From Paraburkholderia sprentiae WSM5005 (GTDB lineage Bacteria; Pseudomonadota; Gammaproteobacteria; Burkholderiales; Burkholderiaceae): a stretch of 64,000 nt of DNA. The translations under genes were made by a program, and so were the position numbers. The stretch lies in contig NZ_CP017565.2 in assembly GCF_001865575.2 (NCBI RefSeq), positions 1 to 64,000 on the forward strand, given 5' to 3'. The notes under the pieces are model-generated. The model ran no database searches. It saw only the letters and a program-made list of their open reading frames with translations, and had not been told where the DNA came from. Of the stretch, positions 52,176-59,526 are shown piece by piece (the first letter of the stretch is position 1; each line of letters starts with the position of its first letter).

Positions 52176-52235
52176 TAGACTCGCAACATCACCCGCGCTT
52201 TTGCGCATCGACAGAACACTCTGGCTTGCCGGAGT
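52176..52235 (+). promoter_or_regulatory. Plus-strand promoter and structured leader, family member G
   Basis: -10 TAGACT (52176-52181), CGCAACATCACCC, then a variant of the hairpin, GCGC-TTTT-GCGC (52195-52206) with ATCGA, then ACACTCTGGCTTGCCGGAGTG (52214-52234). The GCGTC/GACGC pairs are changed to GCGC/GCGC, a co-varying substitution that supports a real stem. Confidence 0.5.
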
Positions 52236-52300
52236 GCTCTTACCTTGGCCCGGCAAATGCCGGTCGTCCACGACGGGCCAAACCCGTCTGTCACCCTGTT

Positions 52301-52336
52301 GGGAGCCATCCCAACGGGACCGGCTCCCATTTTTTT
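52301..52336 (+). terminator. Terminator-like hairpin before a small ORF
   Basis: GGGAGCC, ATCCCAACGGGACC loop, GGCTCCC, then A and seven T; the next ATG is at 52346, only 9 bp on, so the T-run lies inside the ribosome-binding region. Confidence 0.7.
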
Positions 52337-52345
52337 GGAGCCGCT

Positions 52346-52546
52346 ATGCAGCAGCAGATCACTTTCTCGCCGGAACTCGCCAAGGCTTTGGCAATTTCTG
52401 GCAGTCCTCTCAAGGTCCCGGAACAGTGGGGCTAAGATGGAACGGCAACTGTGAAGTTCGACTTTCAAATCCCGTTCGCCGCCGAGCGTGAGCTCGTCAA
52501 ATGCGGTCGCGTCGACCTGCATTACCTCACTCGCATTTCGTCGTAA
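52346..52546 (+). pseudogene. Small ORF with an in-frame TAA
   Basis: MQQQITFSPELAKALAISGSP (29 residues to TAA at 52433-52435) continues in the same frame after the stop as DGTATVKFDFQIPFAAEREL and ends at 52546. Read through, it would be a 65-residue protein. Either the stop is a mutation or error, or there are two genes, the second starting at GTG 52451. TTTGGAGCC precedes the first ATG. No family recognised. Confidence 0.45.
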
Positions 52547-52630
52547 GCGGGGCGGTTCACTGTTCGCGCTCGAAGCATGAGCCTGACGCCTCGTCTTGCC
52601 GCAGTTCGCTCAAACAGATCTTTTTTCATT

Positions 52631-52656
52631 CCCGTCAGGGCGACATCCCTGACGGG
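52631..52656 (+). promoter_or_regulatory. Perfect hairpin in a gene leader
   Basis: CCCGTCAGGG-CGACAT-CCCTGACGGG, a 10-bp stem followed by a pyrimidine-rich run (CCTTCTTGTTCTTCTTC) 40 bp before the lipoprotein ATG at 52696. A probable terminator or attenuator. Confidence 0.55.
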
Positions 52657-52695
52657 ACGGTTGCCCTTCTTGTTCTTCTTCGTTGAGGCAATCAC

Positions 52696-53157
52696 ATGTT
52701 CAAGATCATCGTCAGTCTCGTTCTCGCATCCATGCTATCGGCTTGCGCCGGTGTCGATTTCGGTTCGCCGAACACGTATCAGCGCGGCGACGTGCGGCAC
52801 GCGGGCACGATGGAAGAAGCGACCGTTGTTCGCACTCGCGTGATCACGATTGAAGCCGGCTCGGACAATTCCGGGCTGACTTCGCTGATCAGCGCGGGCG
52901 TCGGCGCGTTCCTCGGTAGCCGGACGATCGGCAACGGTACCGGCCGCTACATCGCGGGTGCGTTGACCGGTGCTGCGTCGGGCATCGTTTCGCAGAAGGT
53001 CTCGCAGGTCCTGTCGCATCACGCCGGCCTCGAAATCATCGTGCGTACCAACGCTGGACGCACGCTCGTCGTCACTCAACCGGACGATCAGCAGTTCGCA
53101 CCGGGCGACCACGTCCTTCTCGTTTCCTCCAACTCGGGTCTGCGCGTCACGCACTGA
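52696..53157 (+). CDS. SlyB/Pcp-like glycine-zipper outer-membrane lipoprotein
   Basis: A 153-residue lipoprotein with lipobox LSAC (Cys17) and the order seen in SlyB/Pcp proteins: a strand with GTMEEATVVRTRVITIE, a glycine-zipper pair (LISAGVGAFLGSRTIGNGTGRYIAGALTGAASGIV, about 73-107) and a C-terminal strand domain (GLEIIVRTNAGRTLVVTQPD, FAPGDHVLLV). These proteins stabilise the outer membrane; a plasmid copy may protect against transfer-related stress. The call is by pattern and I consider it secure. Confidence 0.82.
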   Translation: MFKIIVSLVLASMLSACAGVDFGSPNTYQRGDVRHAGTMEEATVVRTRVITIEAGSDNSGLTSLISAGVGAFLGSRTIGNGTGRYIAGALTGAASGIVSQKVSQVLSHHAGLEIIVRTNAGRTLVVTQPDDQQFAPGDHVLLVSSNSGLRVTH

Positions 53158-53198
53158 CCTTTTCCAGAAAGCCGGTCCTGCCGGCTCCCTGCTGCATC

Positions 53199-53238
53199 GC
53201 GAGGTGTTCCCGAAAGGGCACCTCGCTTTTTCTTTTTT
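53199..53238 (+). terminator. Terminator-like hairpin before the gene at 53250
   Basis: GCGAGGTG-TTCCCGAAAGGG-CACCTCGC then TTTTTCTTTTTT; the next ATG is 12 bp away. An upstream GCCGG/CCGGC hairpin lies at about 53171-53187. Confidence 0.75.
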
Positions 53239-53249
53239 CAGAGGCTCAA

Positions 53250-53642
53250 ATGCTCAAGGTTCCCAAGCTGTTCTATGCCGACCGCCGCAGTGCGGGCGCG
53301 GCAGCAGACGCCGCCATTACCCACCACGCGACGCAGATGCTGCGTCGTGTCGCGCGCGATCTGCGTCTGCGTTCAGGCGAGCACGAAATTGTCACCGAGC
53401 GGGCTCGCCGCAATCGCGGTTGCCGCGTCACCCTCCGTACTCCCGCCGTCATGCTTGAAGTTACCGACACCCCGACCCGCCAGAAGGTCGCCGTGTCGTT
53501 CCGCACGCGTCGCGGTCGTGCCGACCTGTCGGGCGGTGGCGACAACGCGGTTTCGCTCGAGCAGCTGTCGTCCCGCGAGGGTTACGACGCGCTGCTTGGC
53601 GGTCTGCGGCTTGCAGGCGGCCTCGGTGGCGAACGTCGGTAG
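53250..53642 (+). CDS. Hypothetical basic protein
   Basis: A 130-residue Arg-rich protein (LFYADRRSAGAAADAAITHHATQMLRRVARDL, then VTERARRNRGCRVTLRTPAVMLEV). Predicted mixed alpha/beta. No family recognised. Preceded by AGAGGCTCAA and followed after 8 bp by the next gene. Confidence 0.6.
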   Translation: MLKVPKLFYADRRSAGAAADAAITHHATQMLRRVARDLRLRSGEHEIVTERARRNRGCRVTLRTPAVMLEVTDTPTRQKVAVSFRTRRGRADLSGGGDNAVSLEQLSSREGYDALLGGLRLAGGLGGERR

Positions 53643-53650
53643 GAGGCCCG

Positions 53651-54127
53651 ATGGAAATCGTCGACATTGTCGTTGAGTACCCATCCGGCTTGACCGTGAC
53701 CGATCGGGCGACGTTTATCGTTGATCTGGATCAGGTCTGCATATCGGAAAGACTCGCATTCGTCATACGGCACCTTTCCCAGTCGGAGTCTCCGCCCAAG
53801 GTTTCCGCGCGAGGCGCCGATTGCTCCCTGCAACTTGAGGCCAGGACCGACGGAACGTTTCATGTGGCGTCAAAGCTGGCAGATCGACCGGAGAGAAACG
53901 GCCTTTGGCCAAAGCTTGTCGGTATGGTGAAATCGCCGACCAGGGACCAACGTCAGCAATTCGGCCGATTCATGCACACCCTCTCTGCGGCAGCCGTGAT
54001 CGGTGCGATCGGCTTCTGGCACTCAACGTCTAACTGGTCGGTTTTCAACATCCTGTCAGAGGTCAATCTGGTTCTGGCCTTTGTGCTAACCTTGTACGTA
54101 GGCATGGTTTCCATGAACGGAGAATGA
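53651..54127 (+). CDS. Hypothetical protein with C-terminal membrane segments
   Basis: A 158-residue protein: a soluble strand-rich N-terminal domain (EIVDIVVEYPSGLTVTDRATFIVDLDQ) and two membrane segments near the C-terminus (about 106-123 TLSAAAVIGAIGFWHS and 136-153 EVNLVLAFVLTLYVGMV). AGGAGG precedes the ATG. It overlaps the next small gene by 4 nt (ATGA). Function unknown. Confidence 0.6.
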   Translation: MEIVDIVVEYPSGLTVTDRATFIVDLDQVCISERLAFVIRHLSQSESPPKVSARGADCSLQLEARTDGTFHVASKLADRPERNGLWPKLVGMVKSPTRDQRQQFGRFMHTLSAAAVIGAIGFWHSTSNWSVFNILSEVNLVLAFVLTLYVGMVSMNGE

Positions 54128-54240
54128 GTATGGGCTTCAGTTTCTTTGCGCTGGGCGTGGCTGTGGCCTTGTCTGTACTTGGCCTGGTCATGGACCGCAA
54201 CGGTCGTAAGGCGGATCGCGCCCGTCGACGCATGTCGTAA
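54124..54240 (+). CDS. Very small membrane protein (38 residues)
   Basis: MSMGFSFFALGVAVALSVLGL followed by a basic tail (DRNGRKADRARRRMS). The ATG overlaps the previous stop (ATGA), so it is translationally coupled; an in-frame ATG is at 54130. One membrane helix with a positive cytoplasmic tail. The coupling and composition support a real gene despite its size. Confidence 0.6.
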   Translation: MSMGFSFFALGVAVALSVLGLVMDRNGRKADRARRRMS

Positions 54241-54261
54241 CGACATCTGACTATCAACGCT

Positions 54262-54324
54262 GACCGGCGACGTCGCCGGTCGTTAATTCATTAAAAGGCT
54301 GCACCTTCGGGTGTGGCCTTTTTT
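54262..54324 (+). terminator. Two hairpins; the second terminator-like
   Basis: GACCGGCGA-CG-TCGCCGGTC (54262-54281) and GGCTGCACC-TTC-GGGTGTGGCC (54297-54318) followed by TTTTTTC. The next gene starts 15 bp later. Confidence 0.7.
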
Positions 54325-54338
54325 CTTTTCAGACTCGC

Positions 54339-54749
54339 ATGTCCACACTTCTTGAACCACCGGTCGTGCACGCCAGCACGCCGTTTGATCCTGCTGGAAA
54401 AACCGTCAGCCAGGTTGTCAGTCACATCGGCCGGACCCTGCGCCAGTCCGAGATCGAGCCGGAATGGATCGTTGCGGCGAATTTCATCGATGACCCGAAC
54501 GAGGACTGCTACGGGCTGTCGGCCTCGCGCGACTGGCCGGCCGGATCGGCAGCGCGCCGGCGGCTCGCGCTGTCGGTGGCGCGCGGGAACTCCGAAGGCT
54601 GGACCATCCAGATCGACTTCGTCCAGTTCATCGCACTCGGCGAAGCTGGCCACTGGAAGAGCCAGCCGGTGCTGCGCATCAAAACGTTGTCGCGCACGCA
54701 GGCGTGGGCGATCGCCGCGGTTGTCTCACGGATGCTCGACATCGACTGA
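54339..54749 (+). CDS. Hypothetical protein
   Basis: A 136-residue protein with a Pro/Ser N-terminus, TVSQVVSHIGRTLRQSEIEPEWIVAANFIDD, and a second half with WTIQIDFVQFIALGEAGHWKSQPVLRIKTLSRTQAWAIAAVVSRML. It looks like a single alpha/beta domain. No family recognised. It is flanked by terminator-like hairpins on both sides. Confidence 0.6.
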   Translation: MSTLLEPPVVHASTPFDPAGKTVSQVVSHIGRTLRQSEIEPEWIVAANFIDDPNEDCYGLSASRDWPAGSAARRRLALSVARGNSEGWTIQIDFVQFIALGEAGHWKSQPVLRIKTLSRTQAWAIAAVVSRMLDID

Positions 54750-54773
54750 CTGACCTGACACTTCAACCCTGAG

Positions 54774-54816
54774 GGGGCCAACGTCCCCGGATGGGGAGTT
54801 GGCCCCAACTTTTTTG
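54774..54816 (+). terminator. Terminator-like hairpin before the gene at 54831
   Basis: GGGGCCAAC / GTTGGCCCC outer stem with an inner CCCC/GGGG stem, then AACTTTTTTT; next ATG 15 bp away. Confidence 0.75.
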
Positions 54817-54830
54817 TGGAGCCAACTCTC

Positions 54831-56354
54831 ATGTACACACTGACGATCCCCGGTGAATTCTTCAAGGTCGCAACCCTCGCCGGCGTGCTGGGCTTGTTCC
54901 GCGACGAACGCGTGCAGGCGACCGAAACCGCGCTGATTTCTCTCGATTGCGATCACGTAGAGGCGAGTGCGACAACCATTACTCGATACAACGGCAAGCT
55001 GGCGATTCGCCGTGCTGGCACGGCAGCCGAGGTGGTGGCGTCGCTCTTCGACGAGGTGCGCGAAGACTGGCTGTCCAGGTATGGCGTCGATCCGAAGCCG
55101 TGGCAGATCCGCCCGGCGCATTGGGAGGAGCTGTTCGGCCTGTTCGAACTCGCACGCTCGCCGGAATGCTTCCTGTCCAGCAGCCAGATAGATGCGGAAA
55201 GGGTCGCAGCCCGCGATTCGCGCCGGTTTTTCAACCTGTCTTCGTTGCTGCACGACGCTGCAATCGAGCGCTTCGGCTTTGGCGCAGGCGGCCCGCCCGC
55301 GCCCAGCGGTGGTACGAACGGCAGGCACGAAGTGCACGTCGCATACGCGCTTCTGTGCAACGAGCCTTTGCCGGAGGCCGTGCTGGACGACTATCGGACG
55401 ATGGATCGCTCGTTTCGCTACGATCTCGAATGGGCCGAGCCGTTGCTCAACGTGCTGGAATTGCGCGGGCGCCTGCCAGCCGAAAAGCATCGCTGGGTTG
55501 CCTCCGTCATGCGCGCGGCAAAACAGCCGATCACGGCTGGGAACGTCGATGCGATCGTGGCCGCCGTCAGCGGGCTGCCCAGCGCGTGCAGCTTCGTCGA
55601 GGTAGACGACGCGCTGTTCGAGGCGGGCATCCTGTCGGTGGACGCGCTTCCGCCGATGTTCAACGAACCTGCGTCGTTGGGCACCCCGGTGAACGCCTTT
55701 GCCGCGCGGCTGCGCCAGATTCTGGCCGACTCCAGGCGGGACAGAGCGTTGGACCACGCTGACATGGAGCGTACGCAGGGGCGAACGACTGCGCGCCGGC
55801 ACAGGCTGGAGCGCGAAATGGCGTTGCTTTCGCACGGTCGCGAGACCTTCGAATGGGCCAACAGGATGGCCGTCGCGCTCGAACAGCGTGACCTGTCGCT
55901 ACTGCTTGAGGTGCTTGACACTCCTGACACGCGTAACCGCAGCAGCAAGCGCGCGATCGAAGAGCACTACGGCGTGAAGTTGCGCTCAATGAACGCGAAG
56001 GATCGCCGTCGCGCGATTTTTGCGTTGTGCGGAATGGACGCCACGGCGCAGGCTGCATGGGAGGCTGCCGACGCAGAACGCAAGGCGGCAGCACGCAAGG
56101 CCGAGGACACGCAGTATGCGAAGCAGGCCGCGCAGCGTGCACAGTACCAGCGTGCCGATGGCGTCGTCATCGATGGCGCCACGCATGTCGAGGACGCGAT
56201 CGCGTCTGGCTTCCGGGAAATCCGCGATTGGCGCAAGGGCGCGAGCCGGCAGTACGTGCTCGTCAACCCCGAGCTCGGCCAGGCTCGCACGCTGCGGGCG
56301 AAGGATGGCACGCTCGACTACGCGCGCGCGATGCTCGAACGGCTTGCCGCCTGA
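54831..56354 (+). CDS. Large hypothetical protein
   Basis: A 507-residue protein starting MYTLTIPGEFFKVATLAGVLGLF. It begins with a strand-rich region (ISLDCDHVEASATTITRYNGKLAIRRAG) and then helical domains; residues about 300-440 are charged and helical (HADMERTQGRTTARRHRLEREMALLSHG). The Ala/Lys-rich stretch (AADAERKAAARKAEDTQYAKQAAQRAQYQ) precedes a small C-terminal domain (VEDAIASGFREIRDWRKGASRQYVLVNPE). I recognise no family. The 11-bp gap to the next gene suggests co-transcription. Confidence 0.6.
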   Translation: MYTLTIPGEFFKVATLAGVLGLFRDERVQATETALISLDCDHVEASATTITRYNGKLAIRRAGTAAEVVASLFDEVREDWLSRYGVDPKPWQIRPAHWEELFGLFELARSPECFLSSSQIDAERVAARDSRRFFNLSSLLHDAAIERFGFGAGGPPAPSGGTNGRHEVHVAYALLCNEPLPEAVLDDYRTMDRSFRYDLEWAEPLLNVLELRGRLPAEKHRWVASVMRAAKQPITAGNVDAIVAAVSGLPSACSFVEVDDALFEAGILSVDALPPMFNEPASLGTPVNAFAARLRQILADSRRDRALDHADMERTQGRTTARRHRLEREMALLSHGRETFEWANRMAVALEQRDLSLLLEVLDTPDTRNRSSKRAIEEHYGVKLRSMNAKDRRRAIFALCGMDATAQAAWEAADAERKAAARKAEDTQYAKQAAQRAQYQRADGVVIDGATHVEDAIASGFREIRDWRKGASRQYVLVNPELGQARTLRAKDGTLDYARAMLERLAA

Positions 56355-56365
56355 GGGAGACGATC

Positions 56366-56824
56366 ATGCGCTTCGATCGTACTCCCAAGGCGGAAGGTCT
56401 TCGGTGGACGCCGCGGATGGAAGCCTTGCATCTGAGTCGCCAGGAGCGGGCTCGCGAAAACATCGAGCGTGCCTACCCGCTCTTCAGCGATCAGATCGAA
56501 GCGCCCCAGGCGCTTTCGGTCGACGAAGAGAGGGAACGGCGCGAACGGTTGCTGTTCCAGAGCGAGCAACGCATGCGCGATCTGTACGCCCAACAGTGGC
56601 GTCGCCTGCGTCGCGAGTACTTCGCATGCACGCCCGACGTGCGCGCGCGGATCATGGAGGCCTGGACGGCGTGGCGTGGTCCGGCCAATCCTGTCTGTTT
56701 CGCCTACGTGGTCGAGCAGCACAACGGCGTCGGCGAAGAGAAGTCCCGGCGGCACCGTGAGCACGAAGCGGCGATGATTGCCAGAATCGATGCAGCACGA
56801 GCCGCGCAGACAGCGTTGCTCTGA
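56366..56824 (+). CDS. Hypothetical charged helical protein
   Basis: A 152-residue protein (MRFDRTPKAEGLRWTPRMEALHLSRQERARENIERAYPLF) with extended charged helices (LSVDEERERRERLLFQSEQRMRDLYAQQWRRLRREYF) that probably form a coiled coil, then ARIMEAWTAWRGPANPVCFAYVVEQ. GAGGGAGACGATC precedes the ATG. No family recognised; a strong terminator follows. Confidence 0.6.
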   Translation: MRFDRTPKAEGLRWTPRMEALHLSRQERARENIERAYPLFSDQIEAPQALSVDEERERRERLLFQSEQRMRDLYAQQWRRLRREYFACTPDVRARIMEAWTAWRGPANPVCFAYVVEQHNGVGEEKSRRHREHEAAMIARIDAARAAQTALL

Positions 56825-56841
56825 CGGCCCTTTCCTGAACC

Positions 56842-56870
56842 AAAGCCGGCGCATGCGCCGGCTTTTTTTT
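56842..56870 (+). terminator. Intrinsic terminator
   Basis: AAAGCCGGCGCATGCGCCGGCTTT followed by more T: a long perfect GC stem with a T-run, 17 bp after the gene. Confidence 0.93.
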
Positions 56871-56952
56871 CGCCCGCCGGCCCGACGGGAAATGTCTAAG
56901 CGGGGTCAATCTGCTCATCATTCGGGCAAAACCGTCGCGCGGGGGCCTCTCA

Positions 56953-57058
56953 TACTGGCTCTGTTACCCGCGTCCATGACGCATCGACCCGCCGGAGATC
57001 CGGCAACAACTCTGCCCCTGGGGATCGCGTCCCTTCGGGCGTTGTTCAGGGGCGCTTC
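56953..57058 (+). promoter_or_regulatory. Plus-strand promoter and structured leader, family member E
   Basis: -10 like TACTGG (56953-56958), then TTACCC, GCGTC (56970-56974)/GACGC (56978-56982), ATCGA, GCCGGAGATCCGGC and a longer CCCCTG...CAGGGG hairpin (about 57014-57052). Precedes the DUF3717-like gene. Confidence 0.58.
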
Positions 57059-57075
57059 CTTCGAGGACTCTTCCC

Positions 57076-57317
57076 ATGAACCATCCGAGCGCTGTTTCCG
57101 GAGCACAGGATGTTTCGATCGCGCAGATCGAGATCGCAATCAATGTCTGGCGCAACCGCAACCCGCCGTGTCCGATGATGACGTGCTGGTGCTGTGCGTC
57201 GAGGCACGTTGCCTTGCCGATCTCTACGGCGCGATGATTTTCACGCGCGAGACGTCGGTCCCACGCGAAACCCTTACGCAGGCGCAAGTGGCGGCATTGA
57301 CCGGCGCGCACGCGTAA
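57076..57317 (+). pseudogene. DUF3717-like gene with a frameshift
   Basis: ATG 57076 gives MNHPSAVSGAQDVSIAQIEIAINVWRNRNP, then the frame is lost; the neighbouring frame continues with AVSDDDVLVLCVEARCLADLYGAMIF and ends at 57317. Joined, they form an approximately 80-residue protein with the DUF3717 pattern (IxxAINxWR, then a helix with CxEARxLAxxYxxMI). One missing base near 57165 (CCCGCCGTG in place of CCCGGCCGTG, for instance) would explain it. Decay or an assembly error are both possible. Confidence 0.6.
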
Positions 57318-57320
57318 CGC

Positions 57321-57362
57321 TTTATCCAGCGTCGATCGACGCATCGAACGGCCGCGCAAGCG
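57321..57362 (+). promoter_or_regulatory. Plus-strand promoter and structured leader, family member F
   Basis: TTTATC (57321-57326) as a possible -10, closer to the stem than in the other copies; GCGTC (57329-57333)/GACGC (57338-57342), ATCGA, then GGCCGCGCAAGCGGC and, before the moxR-like ATG, a CAATTGGGACCACGTCCC-like hairpin. Confidence 0.55.
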
Positions 57363-57438
57363 GCACTCAACTCGCCCAATTGGGACCACGTCCCCTGGGG
57401 CGTCGTTTCGTGGGGCATTTTCCGTTTAAGGCTCCCCC

Positions 57439-58458
57439 ATGAAAGTCAATCCTTCGCAACTCATCCAGCTTCTCACCTCGTTCATTCCGAGGCGTCTGCC
57501 GGTTCTGATCACCGGCCGACCTGGCATCGGCAAGAGCGATATCGTCGACCAGGCAGCACGAGCGACTGGTCATGAGCTCCTCATCAGCCACCCGGTTGTC
57601 GAGGACCCGACCGACTCCAAAGGCCTGCCGTTTCCCAATGGAAACATTGCCCGCTTCCTGCCGTTCGGTGACCTTGAGCGCGCTCTGCGGGCGACGTCGC
57701 CTCTGCTCTGGTTCCTTGACGATCTCGGACAGGCGTCGCCCGCCGTGCAGGCAGCAAAGATGCAGCTGCTGCTTGCGCGTCGCATCGGTGAGCACGTTTT
57801 GCCTGACTGCGTCACCTTCGTTGCGGCGACCAACCGGCGCAACGACAACGCGGGCGTGACGGGCATCCTCGATCCCGTGATCTCGCGTTTCGCAACCGTC
57901 GTGGAACTGGAGCCAACGATCGACGACTGGACAGCGTGGGCAGTGCAAAACCACATCTCTCCGGAGTTGATCGCGTTCCTGCGCTTCCGCCCCGATCTGC
58001 TGTCCGTGCAGAAGACGTCGCGCGACATCGAAAATGCGCCGAGTCCCCGTACCTGGGGGTTCGTCGCGAGGACGATGGGCGTCGTGCCGAAGGAGCTTGA
58101 ACTGATCTCCTATGCGGGATCGGTGGGCGAGGCGGCCGCGACCGAACTGATGAGCTTTCTGGCCATCTACCGCGAGCTGCCGTCGCCCGACGCCATCATC
58201 CTTTCACCCGATAATGCGGCGATTCCGGAAACGCCCGCCGCGCTCTACGCGATCAGCACAGCCCTGGCCGCGCACTCGACCGAAGGCAACTTCGACCGCG
58301 TGCTGACCTACAACGACCGGCTCATCGATGCGGGCCGCCGTGAATTTGCGGCGCTTCTCGCGCGCGACGCGGTTCGGCGCAAGCCTGAACTGCAGAACAC
58401 GTACGCGTTCATCCGTGCGCAGGGTGGTCCACTCGGTCAGATCATCCGCGGCCAGTAA
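57439..58458 (+). CDS. MoxR-like AAA+ ATPase
   Basis: A 339-residue AAA+ ATPase. Walker A VLITGRPGIGKSDIV (about 22-36), Walker B LLWFLDDLGQA (about 88-98), sensor 1 CVTFVAATNRR (about 122-132) and an Arg finger region (LDPVISRFATVVEL). MoxR-type ATPases work with VWA-domain proteins as chaperones that activate or insert cofactors. Here it heads a trio with a DUF3150 gene and a VWA/metallopeptidase gene. Leader F lies upstream. Confidence 0.87.
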   Translation: MKVNPSQLIQLLTSFIPRRLPVLITGRPGIGKSDIVDQAARATGHELLISHPVVEDPTDSKGLPFPNGNIARFLPFGDLERALRATSPLLWFLDDLGQASPAVQAAKMQLLLARRIGEHVLPDCVTFVAATNRRNDNAGVTGILDPVISRFATVVELEPTIDDWTAWAVQNHISPELIAFLRFRPDLLSVQKTSRDIENAPSPRTWGFVARTMGVVPKELELISYAGSVGEAAATELMSFLAIYRELPSPDAIILSPDNAAIPETPAALYAISTALAAHSTEGNFDRVLTYNDRLIDAGRREFAALLARDAVRRKPELQNTYAFIRAQGGPLGQIIRGQ

Positions 58459-58493
58459 GCGCGCGCCTTTCCCGTTTTCCGCTTTTTTCTGTT

Positions 58494-58528
58494 GCCACGG
58501 CCCGCCACGCGCGGCCCGTGGCTTTTTT
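58494..58528 (+). terminator. Terminator-like hairpin between moxR and DUF3150 genes
   Basis: GCCACGG, a GC-rich inner part, CCGTGGC, then TTTTTTCTTTT; 41 bp before the next ATG. Confidence 0.78.
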
Positions 58529-58568
58529 CTTTTGCTGCATCCAATCCCTTTCTATCCTGGAGTTTTCC

Positions 58569-59519
58569 ATGAACATCACTGAACTGAAATCCCGCGTCAT
58601 GCTCTCGGCCGTCACGGTGTCTGCCTGGCAGGCGCGCTGCTTCGACGTGAAAGCGACCGAAGAAGTCGAGAAGAACCATCAGGCGAAGGATATCGGGCGC
58701 TTCAACAAGCGCCTGTTGCCCGAACATGCGCCGAGCTACAAGGAAGTGGTGTCGATCGGCACTCGCATTCGCCGCTATCACTACGACCACTCGCTGAAGT
58801 ACGACCAGTTGGGCGTGCGCCTTCTGCCGACGACGATCTACATGGACTTCGCCGACCAGATGCGCAAGATGAAAGACGAGTTCGACCTCGCAGTTTCCGT
58901 CTTTCTGACCGACTACCTGAACCTCAAGGAGCAGGCACGGGTGGAACTAAACGGGCTCTTCAACGAGGCGGACTATCCCACGCTTGCCCGCATGTCGGAG
59001 AAGTTCGGCGTGAAGCTCGCCGTGCTGCCGTTTCCTGACGCGAGCCAGTTTGGCGTCGATCTGACTGCCGATGTGCTGACCGATCTTCGTTCGGAAATCG
59101 ACCAGCACGTGCTTGCCTCGATCTCGACGGCGAACAACGATCTGGTCGGGCGTCTGTACGAAGCGGTCTCGAAACTGGCCGACAAGCTGTACGGTGCCAC
59201 CGATGTTCGTCTGGGCGTCACCAACCAGGTGCGCGAACTGTGCGAGCTGCTGCCGAAGCTGAACTTCACGAACGATCCGAAGCTCAACCACATCCTGGAG
59301 CAGGCGAAGACGCATCTCGCGGTTCACACCGGCGCGGATCTGAAGGAATCGCGCGTGCTGCGCTCACAGGTCGCGGCCAAGGCCTCCGAAATCGAGGGGC
59401 TGATGGCAGCGTTCATGGGCGGGGCGCCCGAGCCGATGGCGCATCAGCCTGCGGCGTTCGCGCCGTTGGAGCAGGTTGCGCAGCCGGAACCCACCCCGCT
59501 TCTGCGACTCGTCGCGTGA
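58569..59519 (+). CDS. DUF3150 family protein
   Basis: A 316-residue helical protein starting MNITELKSRVMLSAVTVSAWQARCFD. The segments FNKRLLPEHAPSYKEVVSIGTRIRRYHYDHSLKYDQLGVRLLPTTIYMDF and MRKMKDEFDLAVSVFLTDY are the conserved start of DUF3150 proteins, which regularly sit between a MoxR ATPase and a VWA protein in phages and plasmids. Role in the trio unknown, perhaps a substrate or adaptor. It ends 7 bp before the VWA gene. Confidence 0.82.
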   Translation: MNITELKSRVMLSAVTVSAWQARCFDVKATEEVEKNHQAKDIGRFNKRLLPEHAPSYKEVVSIGTRIRRYHYDHSLKYDQLGVRLLPTTIYMDFADQMRKMKDEFDLAVSVFLTDYLNLKEQARVELNGLFNEADYPTLARMSEKFGVKLAVLPFPDASQFGVDLTADVLTDLRSEIDQHVLASISTANNDLVGRLYEAVSKLADKLYGATDVRLGVTNQVRELCELLPKLNFTNDPKLNHILEQAKTHLAVHTGADLKESRVLRSQVAAKASEIEGLMAAFMGGAPEPMAHQPAAFAPLEQVAQPEPTPLLRLVA

Positions 59520-59526
59520 GGCGGCC

